64,000 nucleotides of DNA from Pseudothauera hydrothermalis (lineage in GTDB: Bacteria; Pseudomonadota; Gammaproteobacteria; Burkholderiales; Rhodocyclaceae). Below, one piece after another: positions 40,509 to 49,147 of the stretch. A program made the translations under genes and the position numbers. The stretch spans positions 2,108,001 to 2,172,000 of the forward strand of contig NZ_CP029331.1 in NCBI RefSeq assembly GCF_003345255.1, read 5' to 3'. Under the pieces are notes generated by a model. The model was given only the letters and a program-made list of their open reading frames with translations. It ran no database searches and was not told where the DNA came from. The number at the start of each line of letters is the position of its first letter. Position 1 is the first letter of the stretch.

Positions 40509-41771
40509 ATGCATCTATCGGAGCTCAAGGCCCTCCACGTCAGTGAATTGCTGGAAATGGCCGTCGCCAATGAAATCGACGGCGCCAACCGGCTGCGTAA
40601 GCAGGAGTTGGTATTCGCCCTGCTAAAAAACCGGGCCAAAAAGGGGGAGCCGATCTACGGCGACGGCGCGTTGGAAGTATTGCCCGATGGTTTCGGCTTC
40701 CTGCGCTCTCCGGAGGCCTCATACCTGGCAGGCACCGACGACATCTACGTCTCACCCTCGCAAATCCGTCGCTTCAACCTTCATACCGGCGACACCATCG
40801 AGGGCGAGATCCGCACTCCCAAGGATGGCGAGCGCTACTTTGCGCTGGTCAAGTTGGACAAGATCAACGGCCGCCCCCCGGAGGAATGCAAGCACAAAAT
40901 CCTCTTCGAAAACCTCACGCCGCTGCACCCGCAGGAATGCCTTAAGCTGGAGCGGGACATGCGCGGCGAGGAAAACATCACTGGCCGCATCATCGACATG
41001 ATCGCGCCGATCGGCAAGGGTCAGCGCGGTTTGCTGGTCGCGCCGCCCAAAAGCGGCAAGACAGTGATGTTGCAGCACATCGCACACGCGATCACCGCGA
41101 ACCACCCCGATGTCACCCTGATCGTGCTGCTGATCGACGAGCGTCCAGAAGAAGTCACCGAGATGCAGCGCTCGGTCAAGGGCGAGGTCGTGGCCTCGAC
41201 CTTTGACGAACCGGCTACCCGTCACGTGCAAGTCGCCGAAATGGTGATCGAAAAAGCCAAGCGCCTGGTCGAACACAAGCGCGACGTAGTGATCTTGCTC
41301 GATTCGCTGACTCGCCTGGCGCGCGCCTACAACACGGTGCAGCCGGCCTCAGGCAAGGTGCTCACCGGCGGGGTAGACGCCAACGCCCTGCAAAAGCCCA
41401 AGCGTTTCTTCGGCGCGGCACGCAACATCGAAGAAGGCGGCTCGCTGACGATCATTGCCACCACCTTGATCGACACCGGCAGCCGCATGGACGACGTGAT
41501 CTACGAAGAGTTCAAGGGCACCGGCAACATGGAACTGCACCTTGACCGCCGCATGGCCGAAAAGCGCGTCTATCCGGCCATCAACGTCAACCGCTCCGGT
41601 ACGCGCCGGGAAGAACTACTGCTGAAGCCCGACGTGCTGCAAAAAGTATGGATCTTGAGGAAGCTCTTGTACGGCATGGATGACATCGATGCAATGGAAT
41701 TCCTGCTCGACAAGGTCAAAGCCACCAAGAGCAACGCAGAGTTTTTCGACGCGATGCGCTCCGGCCGCTAA
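40509..41771 (+). CDS. rho: Transcription termination factor Rho
   Basis: This 420-residue hexameric RNA helicase terminates transcription at rut sites. [21 protein letters not shown] is the family N-terminus. The RNA-binding domain follows ([17 protein letters not shown]). Walker A is [16 protein letters not shown], Walker B is [16 protein letters not shown], and the Q/R loops lie further on. Length is close to E. coli Rho (419). The frame is open upstream to a TTG at 40350 inside trxA, encoding a Pro/Arg-rich stretch; ATG 40509 is preferred on homology. Confidence 0.96.
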   Translation: MHLSELKALHVSELLEMAVANEIDGANRLRKQELVFALLKNRAKKGEPIYGDGALEVLPDGFGFLRSPEASYLAGTDDIYVSPSQIRRFNLHTGDTIEGEIRTPKDGERYFALVKLDKINGRPPEECKHKILFENLTPLHPQECLKLERDMRGEENITGRIIDMIAPIGKGQRGLLVAPPKSGKTVMLQHIAHAITANHPDVTLIVLLIDERPEEVTEMQRSVKGEVVASTFDEPATRHVQVAEMVIEKAKRLVEHKRDVVILLDSLTRLARAYNTVQPASGKVLTGGVDANALQKPKRFFGAARNIEEGGSLTIIATTLIDTGSRMDDVIYEEFKGTGNMELHLDRRMAEKRVYPAINVNRSGTRREELLLKPDVLQKVWILRKLLYGMDDIDAMEFLLDKVKATKSNAEFFDAMRSGR

Positions 41772-41796
41772 CGCAAATTTGCCGCGCTTGAACAAT

Positions 41797-41818
41797 AAAG
41801 CCACCCTGGGGTGGCTTT
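41797..41818 (+). terminator. Intrinsic terminator after rho
   Basis: AAAGCCACCC and GGGTGGCTTT form a near-perfect stem with a very small loop, followed by ATTACTTT. It may also stop leftward transcription from the convergent dehydrogenase gene. Confidence 0.75.
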
Positions 41819-41844
41819 ATTACTTTCAGCCAGGGTGTCAGCAC

Positions 41845-42699
41845 TTACTTTGCGTAGTCGAAGAACCCCTTGCCGGTCTTGCGGCCCAGGTACCCGGCTT
41901 CGACCATCTCCACCAGCAGCGGCGCCGGACGATATTTGGGGTCCTTGAAGCCCTCGAACAACACCTGCATGACCGCAAGCTCCACATCCAAGCCAATCAG
42001 GTCACACAAGGCCAGCGGGCCAATCGGGTGATTGCAGCCGAGCTTCATCGCCTCGTCGATCTCGGCGGCGCTGGCCAAACCTTCGCCCAGCGCAAAGATC
42101 GCCTCGTTGATCATCGGGCAAAGCATACGATTGACCACAAAACCCGGGCTGTTACGAACCTGCACCGGGGTCTTGCCGACCGCTTTGGAGACCGCTTCGA
42201 CCGCGGCATAGGTTTCGTCAGAAGTCTGCAAACCACGGATCAGTTCTACCAACGCCATCATCGGTACCGGATTGAAAAAGTGCATGCCGATGACGCGCTC
42301 GGCGCGCTTGGTCGCAGCCGCCAATTTGGTGATCGAAATCGACGAGGTATTGCTGGCGATGATCGCCTGCGGTTTTGCCACGCCATCGAGCTGGGCAAAG
42401 ATATTTAGCTTAAGGTCAAGATTTTCGGTTGCCGCCTCGATGATCAGATCACAATCGGCGACGGCCGCAAGATCTTTGGCGGTAACGATTCGCGCCAACG
42501 CGGCAGCCTTTTCGTCCGCAGTCATCTTTTCTTTTTTAATCAGGCGGTCCAGGCTCGCCCCGATCGTAGCCAATCCGCGCTCAAGGGCGCTGTCAGCCAC
42601 ATCGGTCATCACCACCTCTAAACCAGATACCGCAAACGCCTGCGCGATGCCATTACCCATGGTCCCAGCGCCAATGACACCGATTTTCTTGATCGTCAT
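41845..42699 (-). CDS. hbd: 3-hydroxybutyryl-CoA / 3-hydroxyacyl-CoA dehydrogenase
   Basis: This 284-residue enzyme oxidises or reduces between 3-hydroxyacyl-CoA and 3-oxoacyl-CoA with NAD(H). The Rossmann start is [58 protein letters not shown] (catalytic His) and [19 protein letters not shown] follow. ATG 42699 is preceded by GGGAGGGG. FadB-family PaaH is an alternative name. Its place beside PHB genes in the wider region suggests short-chain acyl-CoA metabolism. Confidence 0.93.
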   Translation of the reverse strand: MTIKKIGVIGAGTMGNGIAQAFAVSGLEVVMTDVADSALERGLATIGASLDRLIKKEKMTADEKAAALARIVTAKDLAAVADCDLIIEAATENLDLKLNIFAQLDGVAKPQAIIASNTSSISITKLAAATKRAERVIGMHFFNPVPMMALVELIRGLQTSDETYAAVEAVSKAVGKTPVQVRNSPGFVVNRMLCPMINEAIFALGEGLASAAEIDEAMKLGCNHPIGPLALCDLIGLDVELAVMQVLFEGFKDPKYRPAPLLVEMVEAGYLGRKTGKGFFDYAK

Positions 42700-42750
42700 A
42701 CTGAATTCCCCTCCCTTGTCCGGTTGAAAACACCACACGCTTAGAACACG

Positions 42751-42772
42751 CCCCATACTGCTGCGTATGGGG
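42751..42772. promoter_or_regulatory. Dyad upstream of the 3-hydroxyacyl-CoA dehydrogenase gene
   Basis: CCCCATAC and GTATGGGG are exact reverse complements with a 6-nt loop, 52 nt upstream of the start codon. No T-tract flanks it, so an operator is the simplest reading. Confidence 0.4.
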
Positions 42773-42862
42773 ACAAATGTAGCGCAATCGTCCGCCCGAT
42801 GCCAGTGGGCCTCAAAACGTCGCCTGAGATTCAGTCAGAGCGACTCACAGACATATAAGGGC

Positions 42863-42900
42863 AAAAAAAATCGGAAGCCGAAATTTTCGGCTTCCGATTT
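42863..42900 (-). terminator. Intrinsic terminator of the tRNA cluster
   Basis: AAATCGGAAGCCGAAA and its reverse complement make a stem of at least 14 bp. On the minus strand a run of eight T residues follows. It lies just after the last tRNA-Asp. Confidence 0.92.
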
Positions 42901-42904
42901 CTCC

Positions 42905-42981
42905 TGGCGGAGTGGACGGGACTCGAACCCGCGACCCCCGGCGTGACAGGCCGGTATTCTAACCGACTGAACTACCACTCC
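42905..42981 (-). tRNA. tRNA-Asp (GTC), copy 2
   Basis: The 77-nt cloverleaf includes an encoded CCA. The acceptor stem GGAGTGG pairs with CCACTCC; the anticodon loop CTGTCAC gives GTC; GGTTCGAGTCC is the T arm. It is identical over its length to the copy at 43302-43378. Confidence 0.97.
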
Positions 42982-43045
42982 GCACTGACCCGCTCCGGCA
43001 TCGCTGCCGGCTTACCGCCTGCTCACTGCAGACGGGCATTGTTCT

Positions 43046-43121
43046 TGGCGTCCCCACGGGGATTCGAACCCCGGTTATCGCCGTGAAAGGGCGGTGTCCT
43101 AGGCCTCTAGACGATGGGGAC
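43046..43121 (-). tRNA. tRNA-Glu (TTC), copy 2
   Basis: The 76-nt cloverleaf has encoded CCA. The acceptor GTCCCCA pairs with TGGGGAC; the anticodon loop CTTTCAC gives TTC; GGTTCGAATCC is the T arm. It matches the copy at 43443-43518. Confidence 0.97.
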
Positions 43122-43130
43122 TACATTTTT

Positions 43131-43206
<76 letters not shown>

Positions 43207-43219
43207 AAAAGAGCTCGCC

Positions 43220-43248
43220 ATTCTAGCAACCGATAAGCGCCACCGCAA
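43220..43248 (-). promoter_or_regulatory. Sigma-70 promoter of the inner tRNA copy
   Basis: On the minus strand, TTGCGG (43243-43248), a 17-nt spacer and TAGAAT (43220-43225) lie just upstream of tRNA-Ala copy 2. A GC-rich discriminator (GGCGAGC) follows, as in stringently controlled stable-RNA promoters. Confidence 0.65.
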
Positions 43249-43301
43249 GTTTTTTACTAAATTTCCGCCCGCGAAAGGTAAAGCCTTCTTGGACTTAAAC
43301 T

Positions 43302-43378
43302 TGGCGGAGTGGACGGGACTCGAACCCGCGACCCCCGGCGTGACAGGCCGGTATTCTAACCGACTGAACTACCACTCC
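43302..43378 (-). tRNA. tRNA-Asp (GTC), copy 1
   Basis: The 77-nt cloverleaf with encoded CCA has anticodon GTC and is 397 nt from its twin at 42905. It is the last gene of the promoter-proximal triplet. Confidence 0.97.
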
Positions 43379-43442
43379 GCTCTGACCTGCTCCGGCATCG
43401 CTGCCGGCTTACCGCCTGCTTATTGCAGACGGACATTGTTCT

Positions 43443-43518
43443 TGGCGTCCCCACGGGGATTCGAACCCCGGTTATCGCCGTGAAAGGGCGGTGTCCTAGG
43501 CCTCTAGACGATGGGGAC
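43443..43518 (-). tRNA. tRNA-Glu (TTC), copy 1
   Basis: The 76-nt cloverleaf with encoded CCA has anticodon TTC and is 397 nt from its twin at 43046. The spacer to tRNA-Asp is also nearly identical in the two copies. Confidence 0.97.
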
Positions 43519-43531
43519 TACATTCTTTTTT

Positions 43532-43607
<76 letters not shown>

Positions 43608-43625
43608 GACCGCGAAAGAGCGCGC

Positions 43626-43654
43626 ATTATATGAGCCCACTTACCTGCTGTAAA
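43626..43654 (-). promoter_or_regulatory. Sigma-70 promoter of the tRNA cluster
   Basis: On the minus strand, TTTACA (43649-43654), a 17-nt spacer and a perfect TATAAT (43626-43631) lie about 20 nt before tRNA-Ala. The discriminator GCGCGC is GC-rich, as expected for stringent control. Confidence 0.82.
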
Positions 43655-43690
43655 GCACTTTTGAGCATTTTTTAAAGACCACGATTTTTA

Positions 43691-43730
43691 TGCCTGACGG
43701 TGTGCCAGAGTGCCTGACGGTGTGCCAGAG
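43691..43730. repeat. 20-bp tandem duplication
   Basis: The 20-mer TGCCTGACGGTGTGCCAGAG occurs twice in a row, at 43691-43710 and 43711-43730. It lies between the tRNA promoter and the stop of the FAD oxidoreductase gene. Each unit also holds an internal GTGCC/TGCC-type repeat. Confidence 0.9.
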
Positions 43731-43736
43731 GCGCCG

Positions 43737-45152
43737 TCAAAGGATTTTGCCGGGGTTCATCAAACCCTTTGGGTCGACCGCAGCTTTGATTGTGCGCATC
43801 AAATCAAGTTCTACGTCGGATTTGTACCGCCGCAGTTCATCGCGCTTTAGCTGACCGATGCCATGCTCGGCCGAAATCGAACCGCCAAGCGCAGCGACCA
43901 GATCATGGACAATGCGAGTGACCTCCCTACTACGGGCGATCAAGGCGTTATTCTCTTCCAACGCCGGATAAGACAGGTTGTAGTGCAGATTACCGTCTCC
44001 CAAATGCCCGAAGACCACGATTCGCACGCCCGGCCAGGCGGCCTGGAGTGCCCGGTCTGCTTGCGCAAGAAAGCTTGGAATACGGCCCACCGGCAGCGAA
44101 ATATCGTGCTTGATGCTGAAACCTTCTATCCTCTGGGCCTCAGAGATGTTTTCGCGCAGTGCCCAAAGTTGCGCGGCCTGGGCAAGACTGCCGGCGAGCG
44201 CGGCATTGAGTATTTGTCCCGACTCCAGCGCTGTTTCCAAAAAGGTGCTAAGTAGCCGGTCAAGCTCGGCGTTCTCATGCGGATCGCTCAACTCGACCAG
44301 CACCGACCAGTCCGGCGCGACAGACAGCGGTAATCGCATCGTCGGAATGTGCCGGATGACGAGTTCCAAGGCGCTTTGCCCGATCAACTCGAATGCGCTG
44401 AGGCGTTCTCCCACCCAAGCGCGCAGACGCCCGAGCAGTTCGACTGCAGCCTGCAGGTCGCGCACCGCCAACCACGCCACGCAAGTGCTGCGCGGACGCG
44501 GATAAAGCTTGAGGACCGCAGCGGTAATGATGCCCAGCGTCCCCTCTGCACCAATGAACAATTGTTTGAGGTCGTAACCGGTGTTGTCTTTACGCAGCCC
44601 CCTCAAACCATTCCAGATGCGTCCGTCGGGCAATACCACCTCCAGACCGAGCGTCAGTTCGCGCATATTGCCGTAACGCAGCACATGCACACCGCCAGCA
44701 TTGGTCGATAGATTGCCACCAATTTCGCAACTGCCTTCTGCGGCCAGCGACAATGGGAACAAGCGGTCGATGGCTTGCGCGGCCTGTTGTACGGCCGCCA
44801 ACGTACAACCGGCTTCGGCAGTCAGCGTATTGTTTTCGGCATCGGTCGCCCGTATGCGGTTGAGCCGGGATAAGCTCACCAGCACCGACTGCCCATCGGC
44901 CAGTGGCGTGGCGCCTCCGCACAGGCCGGTGTTGCCGCCTTGGGGGACCATCGGCACACCGGCCACCGCACAGACCTGTACGACCGCAGCCACTTCCTCT
45001 ACATTGGCCGGACGAACCACTGCCAGCGCCGAACCGTGATAGCGGCCGCGCCAATCGGCGAGATAGGCTTGTGTATCCGGCTCTGAGGTCAGTACAAACT
45101 CGCGCCCGACAAGGTCGATGAGCTGCGAAATGACGGCCCGCGTTTTACTCAT
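43737..45152 (-). CDS. FAD-binding oxidoreductase, GlcD / D-2-hydroxyglutarate dehydrogenase type
   Basis: This 471-residue flavoprotein has an N-terminal PCMH FAD domain: VVRPANVEEVAAVVQVCAVA, PMVPQGGNTGLCGGATPL and EGSCEIGGNLSTNAGGVHVL. The C-terminal domain carries the metal-binding HLGDGNLHYNLSY and the terminal ISAEHGIGQLKRDELRRYK motif. Members oxidise D-2-hydroxy acids such as glycolate, D-lactate or D-2-hydroxyglutarate. No glcE/glcF partner is adjacent, which favours the single-subunit D2HGDH-like type. It overlaps the patatin gene by four bases. Confidence 0.88.
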   Translation of the reverse strand: MSKTRAVISQLIDLVGREFVLTSEPDTQAYLADWRGRYHGSALAVVRPANVEEVAAVVQVCAVAGVPMVPQGGNTGLCGGATPLADGQSVLVSLSRLNRIRATDAENNTLTAEAGCTLAAVQQAAQAIDRLFPLSLAAEGSCEIGGNLSTNAGGVHVLRYGNMRELTLGLEVVLPDGRIWNGLRGLRKDNTGYDLKQLFIGAEGTLGIITAAVLKLYPRPRSTCVAWLAVRDLQAAVELLGRLRAWVGERLSAFELIGQSALELVIRHIPTMRLPLSVAPDWSVLVELSDPHENAELDRLLSTFLETALESGQILNAALAGSLAQAAQLWALRENISEAQRIEGFSIKHDISLPVGRIPSFLAQADRALQAAWPGVRIVVFGHLGDGNLHYNLSYPALEENNALIARSREVTRIVHDLVAALGGSISAEHGIGQLKRDELRRYKSDVELDLMRTIKAAVDPKGLMNPGKIL

Positions 45153-46069
45153 GCGTTCTGGCCAAGCATATGACGCAGCGTGGGCCGAGCGCGCTCGACC
45201 GCTGCACGGCCTTCGGCAATGGCCTCGGCGGCATGGTCGAAGTCCATGATGCGTAACTGCGCAACCCGGGGCGTTATCAGCACGTCCGCCGGTTCGCCGG
45301 CTAGCCGGCTGCGCGCAATGCGCATCTGCATGATGTTGATGCTCGCGGTCAGAATAGTTGCCAGCGAAGGCAGACTGGGCGTGTCGCTATCATCGTCGCC
45401 GTTGCCGAGACCGACCATCGACAGCAGCCGCTGCCCCCAGCTATCCGGTGACAGATCATGCTGGGACATGCGACGTCGCATCCGTCCGACCAGATCGGTG
45501 CCCACATCGACGGCAACGACAAGGTCAGCACCCATGGCCCGGCATAAGGATACCGGCACCGGATTGACCAAGCCGCCATCGACCAGTATACGGCCGTTAC
45601 GCATCACCGGCGCGATCAGCCCCGGCAGGGCGATCGAGGCCCGCACCGCATCGGCCACTTCACCTTGTCGCAGCCAGACTTCACGCCCAGAGTCGAGCTC
45701 GGTGGCTACGCAGGCAAACGGCATGGACAGACGCTGAAAGTCGCTCGCCATGAAATGACGAGCGCAATACTGGACGACCTTGTCGCCGCGAATCAGCCCT
45801 CCTTTGAGGCCGATATCGAGCATCGACACCACCTTCTGCCAGTCGAGCGACTCGGCCCACTGGGTGAGCTCGGCCAGCTTGCCCGAAGCATAAGCCGCGC
45901 CCACCAGCGCACCGATCGAGCAGCCGGCAATCACGTCCGGCCGTACGCCTTCCTCTTCCAATGCCGCCAAAACGCCCAGATGCGCCCAGCCACGGGCGGC
46001 GCCGCCGCCCAGCGCCACGCCGATCACAGGACGCGATTCGTTGCGCTGGGCAAGGGCTAGGTCCAACAT
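45149..46069 (-). CDS. Patatin-like phospholipase, RssA type
   Basis: This 306-residue protein carries GVALGGGAARGWAHLGVLAAL (oxyanion hole), GCSIGALVGAAYA (Ser nucleophile, GxSxG) and DGGLVNPVPVSLCRAMGADL (Asp of the dyad, DGG). These match the RssA/YchK family of cytoplasmic patatins. GGAGGGG lies upstream of ATG 46069. The stop overlaps the next gene's start by ATGA. The natural lipid substrate is unknown. Confidence 0.92.
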   Translation of the reverse strand: MLDLALAQRNESRPVIGVALGGGAARGWAHLGVLAALEEEGVRPDVIAGCSIGALVGAAYASGKLAELTQWAESLDWQKVVSMLDIGLKGGLIRGDKVVQYCARHFMASDFQRLSMPFACVATELDSGREVWLRQGEVADAVRASIALPGLIAPVMRNGRILVDGGLVNPVPVSLCRAMGADLVVAVDVGTDLVGRMRRRMSQHDLSPDSWGQRLLSMVGLGNGDDDSDTPSLPSLATILTASINIMQMRIARSRLAGEPADVLITPRVAQLRIMDFDHAAEAIAEGRAAVERARPTLRHMLGQNA

Positions 46070-46084
46070 CGGCCGCCCCTCCGA

Positions 46085-47416
46085 TCAGTCGAGCCGCTCG
46101 GCGTAAAGGTCATGTACGTCGCAGTCGGTAATACGCACGCGGACGAAATCACCCGGCGCGAGCCCTTCGCAGTTTGGAATGATCACCAAGCCATCGATCT
46201 CGGGCGCATCGCCGGGCGAGCGGGCCAAGGCCCCCTGGTCATCGACATCGTCGACCAACACGGTCATTTCACGACCGATCTTGGCTTCGAGGCATTGGGT
46301 GGAAATATCCTCCTGGAACGCCATCAGCCGCATCCGGCGCTCTTCACGAATTTCCTCCGGCACCGGATCGGCCAGCTCGTTGGCAGCAGCCCCTTCAACC
46401 GGTGAATAGGCGAAAGCGCCGACGCGATCCAGCCGGGCGTCGTCAAGAAATTGCAGCAGGCAGTCGAAGTCCTCTTCCGTCTCACCTGGAAAGCCGGTTA
46501 TGAACGTCGAGCGGATGGTCAGCTCCGGACAGATGCTGCGCCATGTGCGGATGCGTTCGAGCACATTTTCAGCGTTGGCTGGACGCTTCATGGCCTTGAG
46601 AATGCGCGGGCTGGCATGCTGAAAAGGAACATCGAGATAGGGCAGGATTTTGCCTTCGGCCATCAGCGGGATCAGTTCATCGACGCTTGGATACGGATAG
46701 ACGTAGTGCAGGCGAATCCAAATGCCCAATTCACCCAGCGCACGAGCCAGATCCAACAGGCGGGTTTTGACCGGCTTTCCGCCCCAAAAACCGGTACGGT
46801 ATTTCACATCCACGCCATAAGCGCTGGTGTCCTGGGAAATCACCAGAATTTCTTTGACGCCCGCCTCGACCAACGCTTCGGCTTCCCGCATGATCTCATG
46901 GATCGGCCGGCTGACGAGATCTCCCCTCATGGAGGGAATGATGCAAAAGCTGCAGCGATGATTGCAGCCTTCGGAAATCTTCAGGTAAGCATAGTGCGGT
47001 GGCGTCAAGCGCACACCTTGCGCAGGCACCAGATCGACGAAAGGGTCATGCGGCTTGGGCAGGTGCCGGTGCACCGCCTGCATCACCGCCTCGGTGGCAT
47101 GCGGCCCAGTGACCGCCAACACCTGGGGATGCGCAGCCAGCACCACGTCATCCTTGGCGCCCAGACAGCCGGTGACGATGACCTTACCGTTTTCGGCCAG
47201 CGCCTCGCCGATGGCGTCGAGCGACTCTTCGACTGCCGCATCGATGAAGCCACAGGTGTTGACGACCACCAGGTCGGCGTCGTCATAGCTGGGAGCGATC
47301 TCATAGCCCTCGGCACGCAGCCGGGTAAGAATTTGCTCCGAATCGGAAGTTGCCTTCGGGCAGCCGAGAGAGACAAACCCGACTCGGGGCTGGTCTCGAA
47401 ATTTGCTTTGATTCAT
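46085..47416 (-). CDS. rimO: Ribosomal protein S12 methylthiotransferase
   Basis: This 443-residue radical SAM enzyme adds a methylthio group to Asp88 of ribosomal protein S12. The N-terminal UPF0004 domain has [19 protein letters not shown] and [15 protein letters not shown]. The radical SAM cluster is in [40 protein letters not shown] and a C-terminal TRAM domain follow. Motif details favour RimO over MiaB. It lies 66 nt after phaR. Confidence 0.96.
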   Translation of the reverse strand: MNQSKFRDQPRVGFVSLGCPKATSDSEQILTRLRAEGYEIAPSYDDADLVVVNTCGFIDAAVEESLDAIGEALAENGKVIVTGCLGAKDDVVLAAHPQVLAVTGPHATEAVMQAVHRHLPKPHDPFVDLVPAQGVRLTPPHYAYLKISEGCNHRCSFCIIPSMRGDLVSRPIHEIMREAEALVEAGVKEILVISQDTSAYGVDVKYRTGFWGGKPVKTRLLDLARALGELGIWIRLHYVYPYPSVDELIPLMAEGKILPYLDVPFQHASPRILKAMKRPANAENVLERIRTWRSICPELTIRSTFITGFPGETEEDFDCLLQFLDDARLDRVGAFAYSPVEGAAANELADPVPEEIREERRMRLMAFQEDISTQCLEAKIGREMTVLVDDVDDQGALARSPGDAPEIDGLVIIPNCEGLAPGDFVRVRITDCDVHDLYAERLD

Positions 47417-47482
47417 GCTGTTGGGAAATGAGCGGGGCGAAACCGGCTGATTTTTTATGCCTGCGCCGTTTGAGCGGCAGAC

Positions 47483-48085
47483 TCAGGACTTACCGTGCCC
47501 TTTGCCCGCGGAAGAAGCTTCTTCAACTTTCTCATCCCGCGTATTTTTCGCTTGATAGCCGGGAAATTGAAGCCCGCTGAAAATATTGCGGGTTTGATGT
47601 TCGATCTGCTCTTGCATCTGCTGGAACATCTTGGTGCTTTGCTCCACATAGGCCCCCATCATGCTTTGCATGGCCGGCCCTTGAAAGCTGAGAAACTGCG
47701 CCCACAGATCCTGGTTCATGGGGCTGTTCTCGCCGTAGATCGCGCGCACCTGCTCCTGCAGCTTGGCCTGCATATCGGTAAAGGCCTTGATGTTGTTCTC
47801 AAGATATTTGCCGAGCATGCCCTGCATGGCATTACCATAGAACCTGATCATTTGCGCAAGCAAGTCGCTGGTAAACATCGGCGCCCCGCCGGCCTCTTCT
47901 TCGAGGATAATCTGCAGCAAAATGCTACGGGTCAAATCCTCGCCGGACTTTGCATCCACCACCTGGAACTCATCATTGCTGAGCACCAAATCTTTGACAT
48001 CGGCAAGCGTGATGTAAGAACTGGTGCGGGTATCGTACAGTCGGCGGTTAGGATATTTTTTGATCAGACGCACTTGCTCGGCCAT
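47483..48085 (-). CDS. phaR: Polyhydroxyalkanoate synthesis repressor
   Basis: This 200-residue regulator has the N-terminal PHB-accumulation DNA-binding domain VRLIKKYPNRRLYDTRTSSY and ITLADVKDLVLSNDEFQVVD. A coiled-coil tail of about 60 residues follows (MQAKLQEQVRAIYG, FQQMQEQIEHQTRN). PhaR senses PHB granules and releases phasin and pha promoters. A TATAAT -10 lies on the minus strand at 48136-48141. The gene is downstream of phaB with its own candidate promoter. Confidence 0.95.
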   Translation of the reverse strand: MAEQVRLIKKYPNRRLYDTRTSSYITLADVKDLVLSNDEFQVVDAKSGEDLTRSILLQIILEEEAGGAPMFTSDLLAQMIRFYGNAMQGMLGKYLENNIKAFTDMQAKLQEQVRAIYGENSPMNQDLWAQFLSFQGPAMQSMMGAYVEQSTKMFQQMQEQIEHQTRNIFSGLQFPGYQAKNTRDEKVEEASSAGKGHGKS

Positions 48086-48153
48086 TTTCGGTCATCTCCT
48101 CGGCGGCGGTTTGCCCGCACTCTCATGGTGTGAAAATTATACCGCGCTGCGAA

Positions 48154-48181
48154 ACAAAAAGCCCCGCCATGAGACGGGGCT
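48154..48181 (-). terminator. Intrinsic terminator after phaB (copy 1)
   Basis: On the minus strand, AGCCCCG and CGGGGCT form a 7-bp stem with a short loop, followed by TTTTTGTTT. Confidence 0.85.
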
Positions 48182-48201
48182 ATGCATCGGCTGCCGGCGT
48201 T

Positions 48202-48942
48202 TTAGCACATGTGAAGGCCACCGTTGATGTTGATCGTGGCGCCAGTGATGTAACCAGCCAGTTCAGAGCACAGATAAGCGCACAAGGCGCCGATTTCCTC
48301 CGGCCTGCCAAGACGCTTCATGGGCACGCTGTCGATGATGCTCTGACGGATATCCTCGCGGATGGCCATCACCATATCCGTGCCGATATAGCCCGGCGCA
48401 ATCGCGTTGACGGTAACCCCTTTGCTGGCGAGCTCCGAGGCCAGCGCCTTGGTAAACCCCAACACGCCAGCCTTGGCGGTCGAGTAATTGGTCTGCCCGG
48501 CTTGGCCCTTGACCCCATTGACCGAAGAGATATTGATGATCCGGCCCCAGCCACGCTCGGCCATTTTGGGCGAAACATGATGGGTCACGTTGAAAAGGCT
48601 GTTGAGATTGGTGTTGATCACCGCATCCCACTGGGCCTTTTCCATTTTGTGAAAGAACTTGTCGCGCGTGATGCCCGCATTGTTGATCAGCACATCGATC
48701 GGGCCGACCTCGGCCTCGATCTTCGACACCATGGCCTTGCAGGATTCGTAATCGGACACATCCCCTTCGGCGGCGATGAAATCGAAACCGGCAGCCTTTT
48801 GCTGGGCTAGCCACGCCTCTTTCTGCGGAAAGCCGGGCAGACAGTTGGCGACCACTTTCATCCCGTCCTTGGCCAGCGCTTGGCAGATTGCGGTACCCAA
48901 ACCACCCATGGCGCCGGTAACGAGTGCGACTTTTTGCGTCAT
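48202..48942 (-). CDS. phaB: Acetoacetyl-CoA reductase, paralogue 1
   Basis: This 246-residue short-chain dehydrogenase reduces acetoacetyl-CoA to (R)-3-hydroxybutyryl-CoA with NADPH for PHB synthesis. VALVTGAMGGLGTAICQAL is the cofactor fold. The catalytic Ser and Tyr-x-x-x-Lys are in NISSVNGVKGQAGQTNYSTAK. The C-terminus ends GGLHMC. It has its own terminator and an operator-like upstream region. It shares well over half its residues with the next paralogue by eye. Confidence 0.94.
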   Translation of the reverse strand: MTQKVALVTGAMGGLGTAICQALAKDGMKVVANCLPGFPQKEAWLAQQKAAGFDFIAAEGDVSDYESCKAMVSKIEAEVGPIDVLINNAGITRDKFFHKMEKAQWDAVINTNLNSLFNVTHHVSPKMAERGWGRIINISSVNGVKGQAGQTNYSTAKAGVLGFTKALASELASKGVTVNAIAPGYIGTDMVMAIREDIRQSIIDSVPMKRLGRPEEIGALCAYLCSELAGYITGATININGGLHMC

Positions 48943-49044
48943 TGTCGAGTCCTTTTGCTGCAGTTCGATGGAGACCGAGACACCGTCGCATACGCCGGCG
49001 ACGCCGCTCTTTGGTTTACCTTTGCGGCGCTGCGCAAGCTACCG

Positions 49045-49074
49045 CGCTCACGATTATAAACAGATTTGTGAGCG
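49045..49074 (-). promoter_or_regulatory. Candidate promoter with flanking dyad upstream of phaB copy 1
   Basis: The -10 box TATAAT (minus strand, 49053-49058) lies inside a 7-bp inverted repeat, CGCTCAC (49045-49051) and GTGAGCG (49068-49074), with a 16-nt spacer. A repressor bound here would cover the -10. The -35 is weak. Confidence 0.45.
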
Positions 49075-49086
49075 GATGTTGCATCG

Positions 49087-49115
49087 CAAAAAAAATACGC
49101 AGCCTTCCGGCTGCG
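49087..49115 (-). terminator. Intrinsic terminator after phaB (copy 2)
   Basis: On the minus strand, CGCAGCC and GGCTGCG form a 7-bp stem with a 4-nt loop, then TATTTTTTTT. The two reductase genes are therefore separate transcripts. Confidence 0.87.
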
Positions 49116-49147
49116 CCACACTGCCCCAGTGAAACCCTGGATGCGGG

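Noticed and set aside
43289-43483. Small plus-strand frame over the tRNA-Asp region (WTGLEPATPGVTG)
   Set aside because: This is the well-known false peptide produced by antisense tRNA sequence.
48154-48181. CRISPR-like or mobile repeats in the pha region
   Set aside because: The repeats seen are single terminator hairpins; no array, transposase or direct-repeat boundaries were found.
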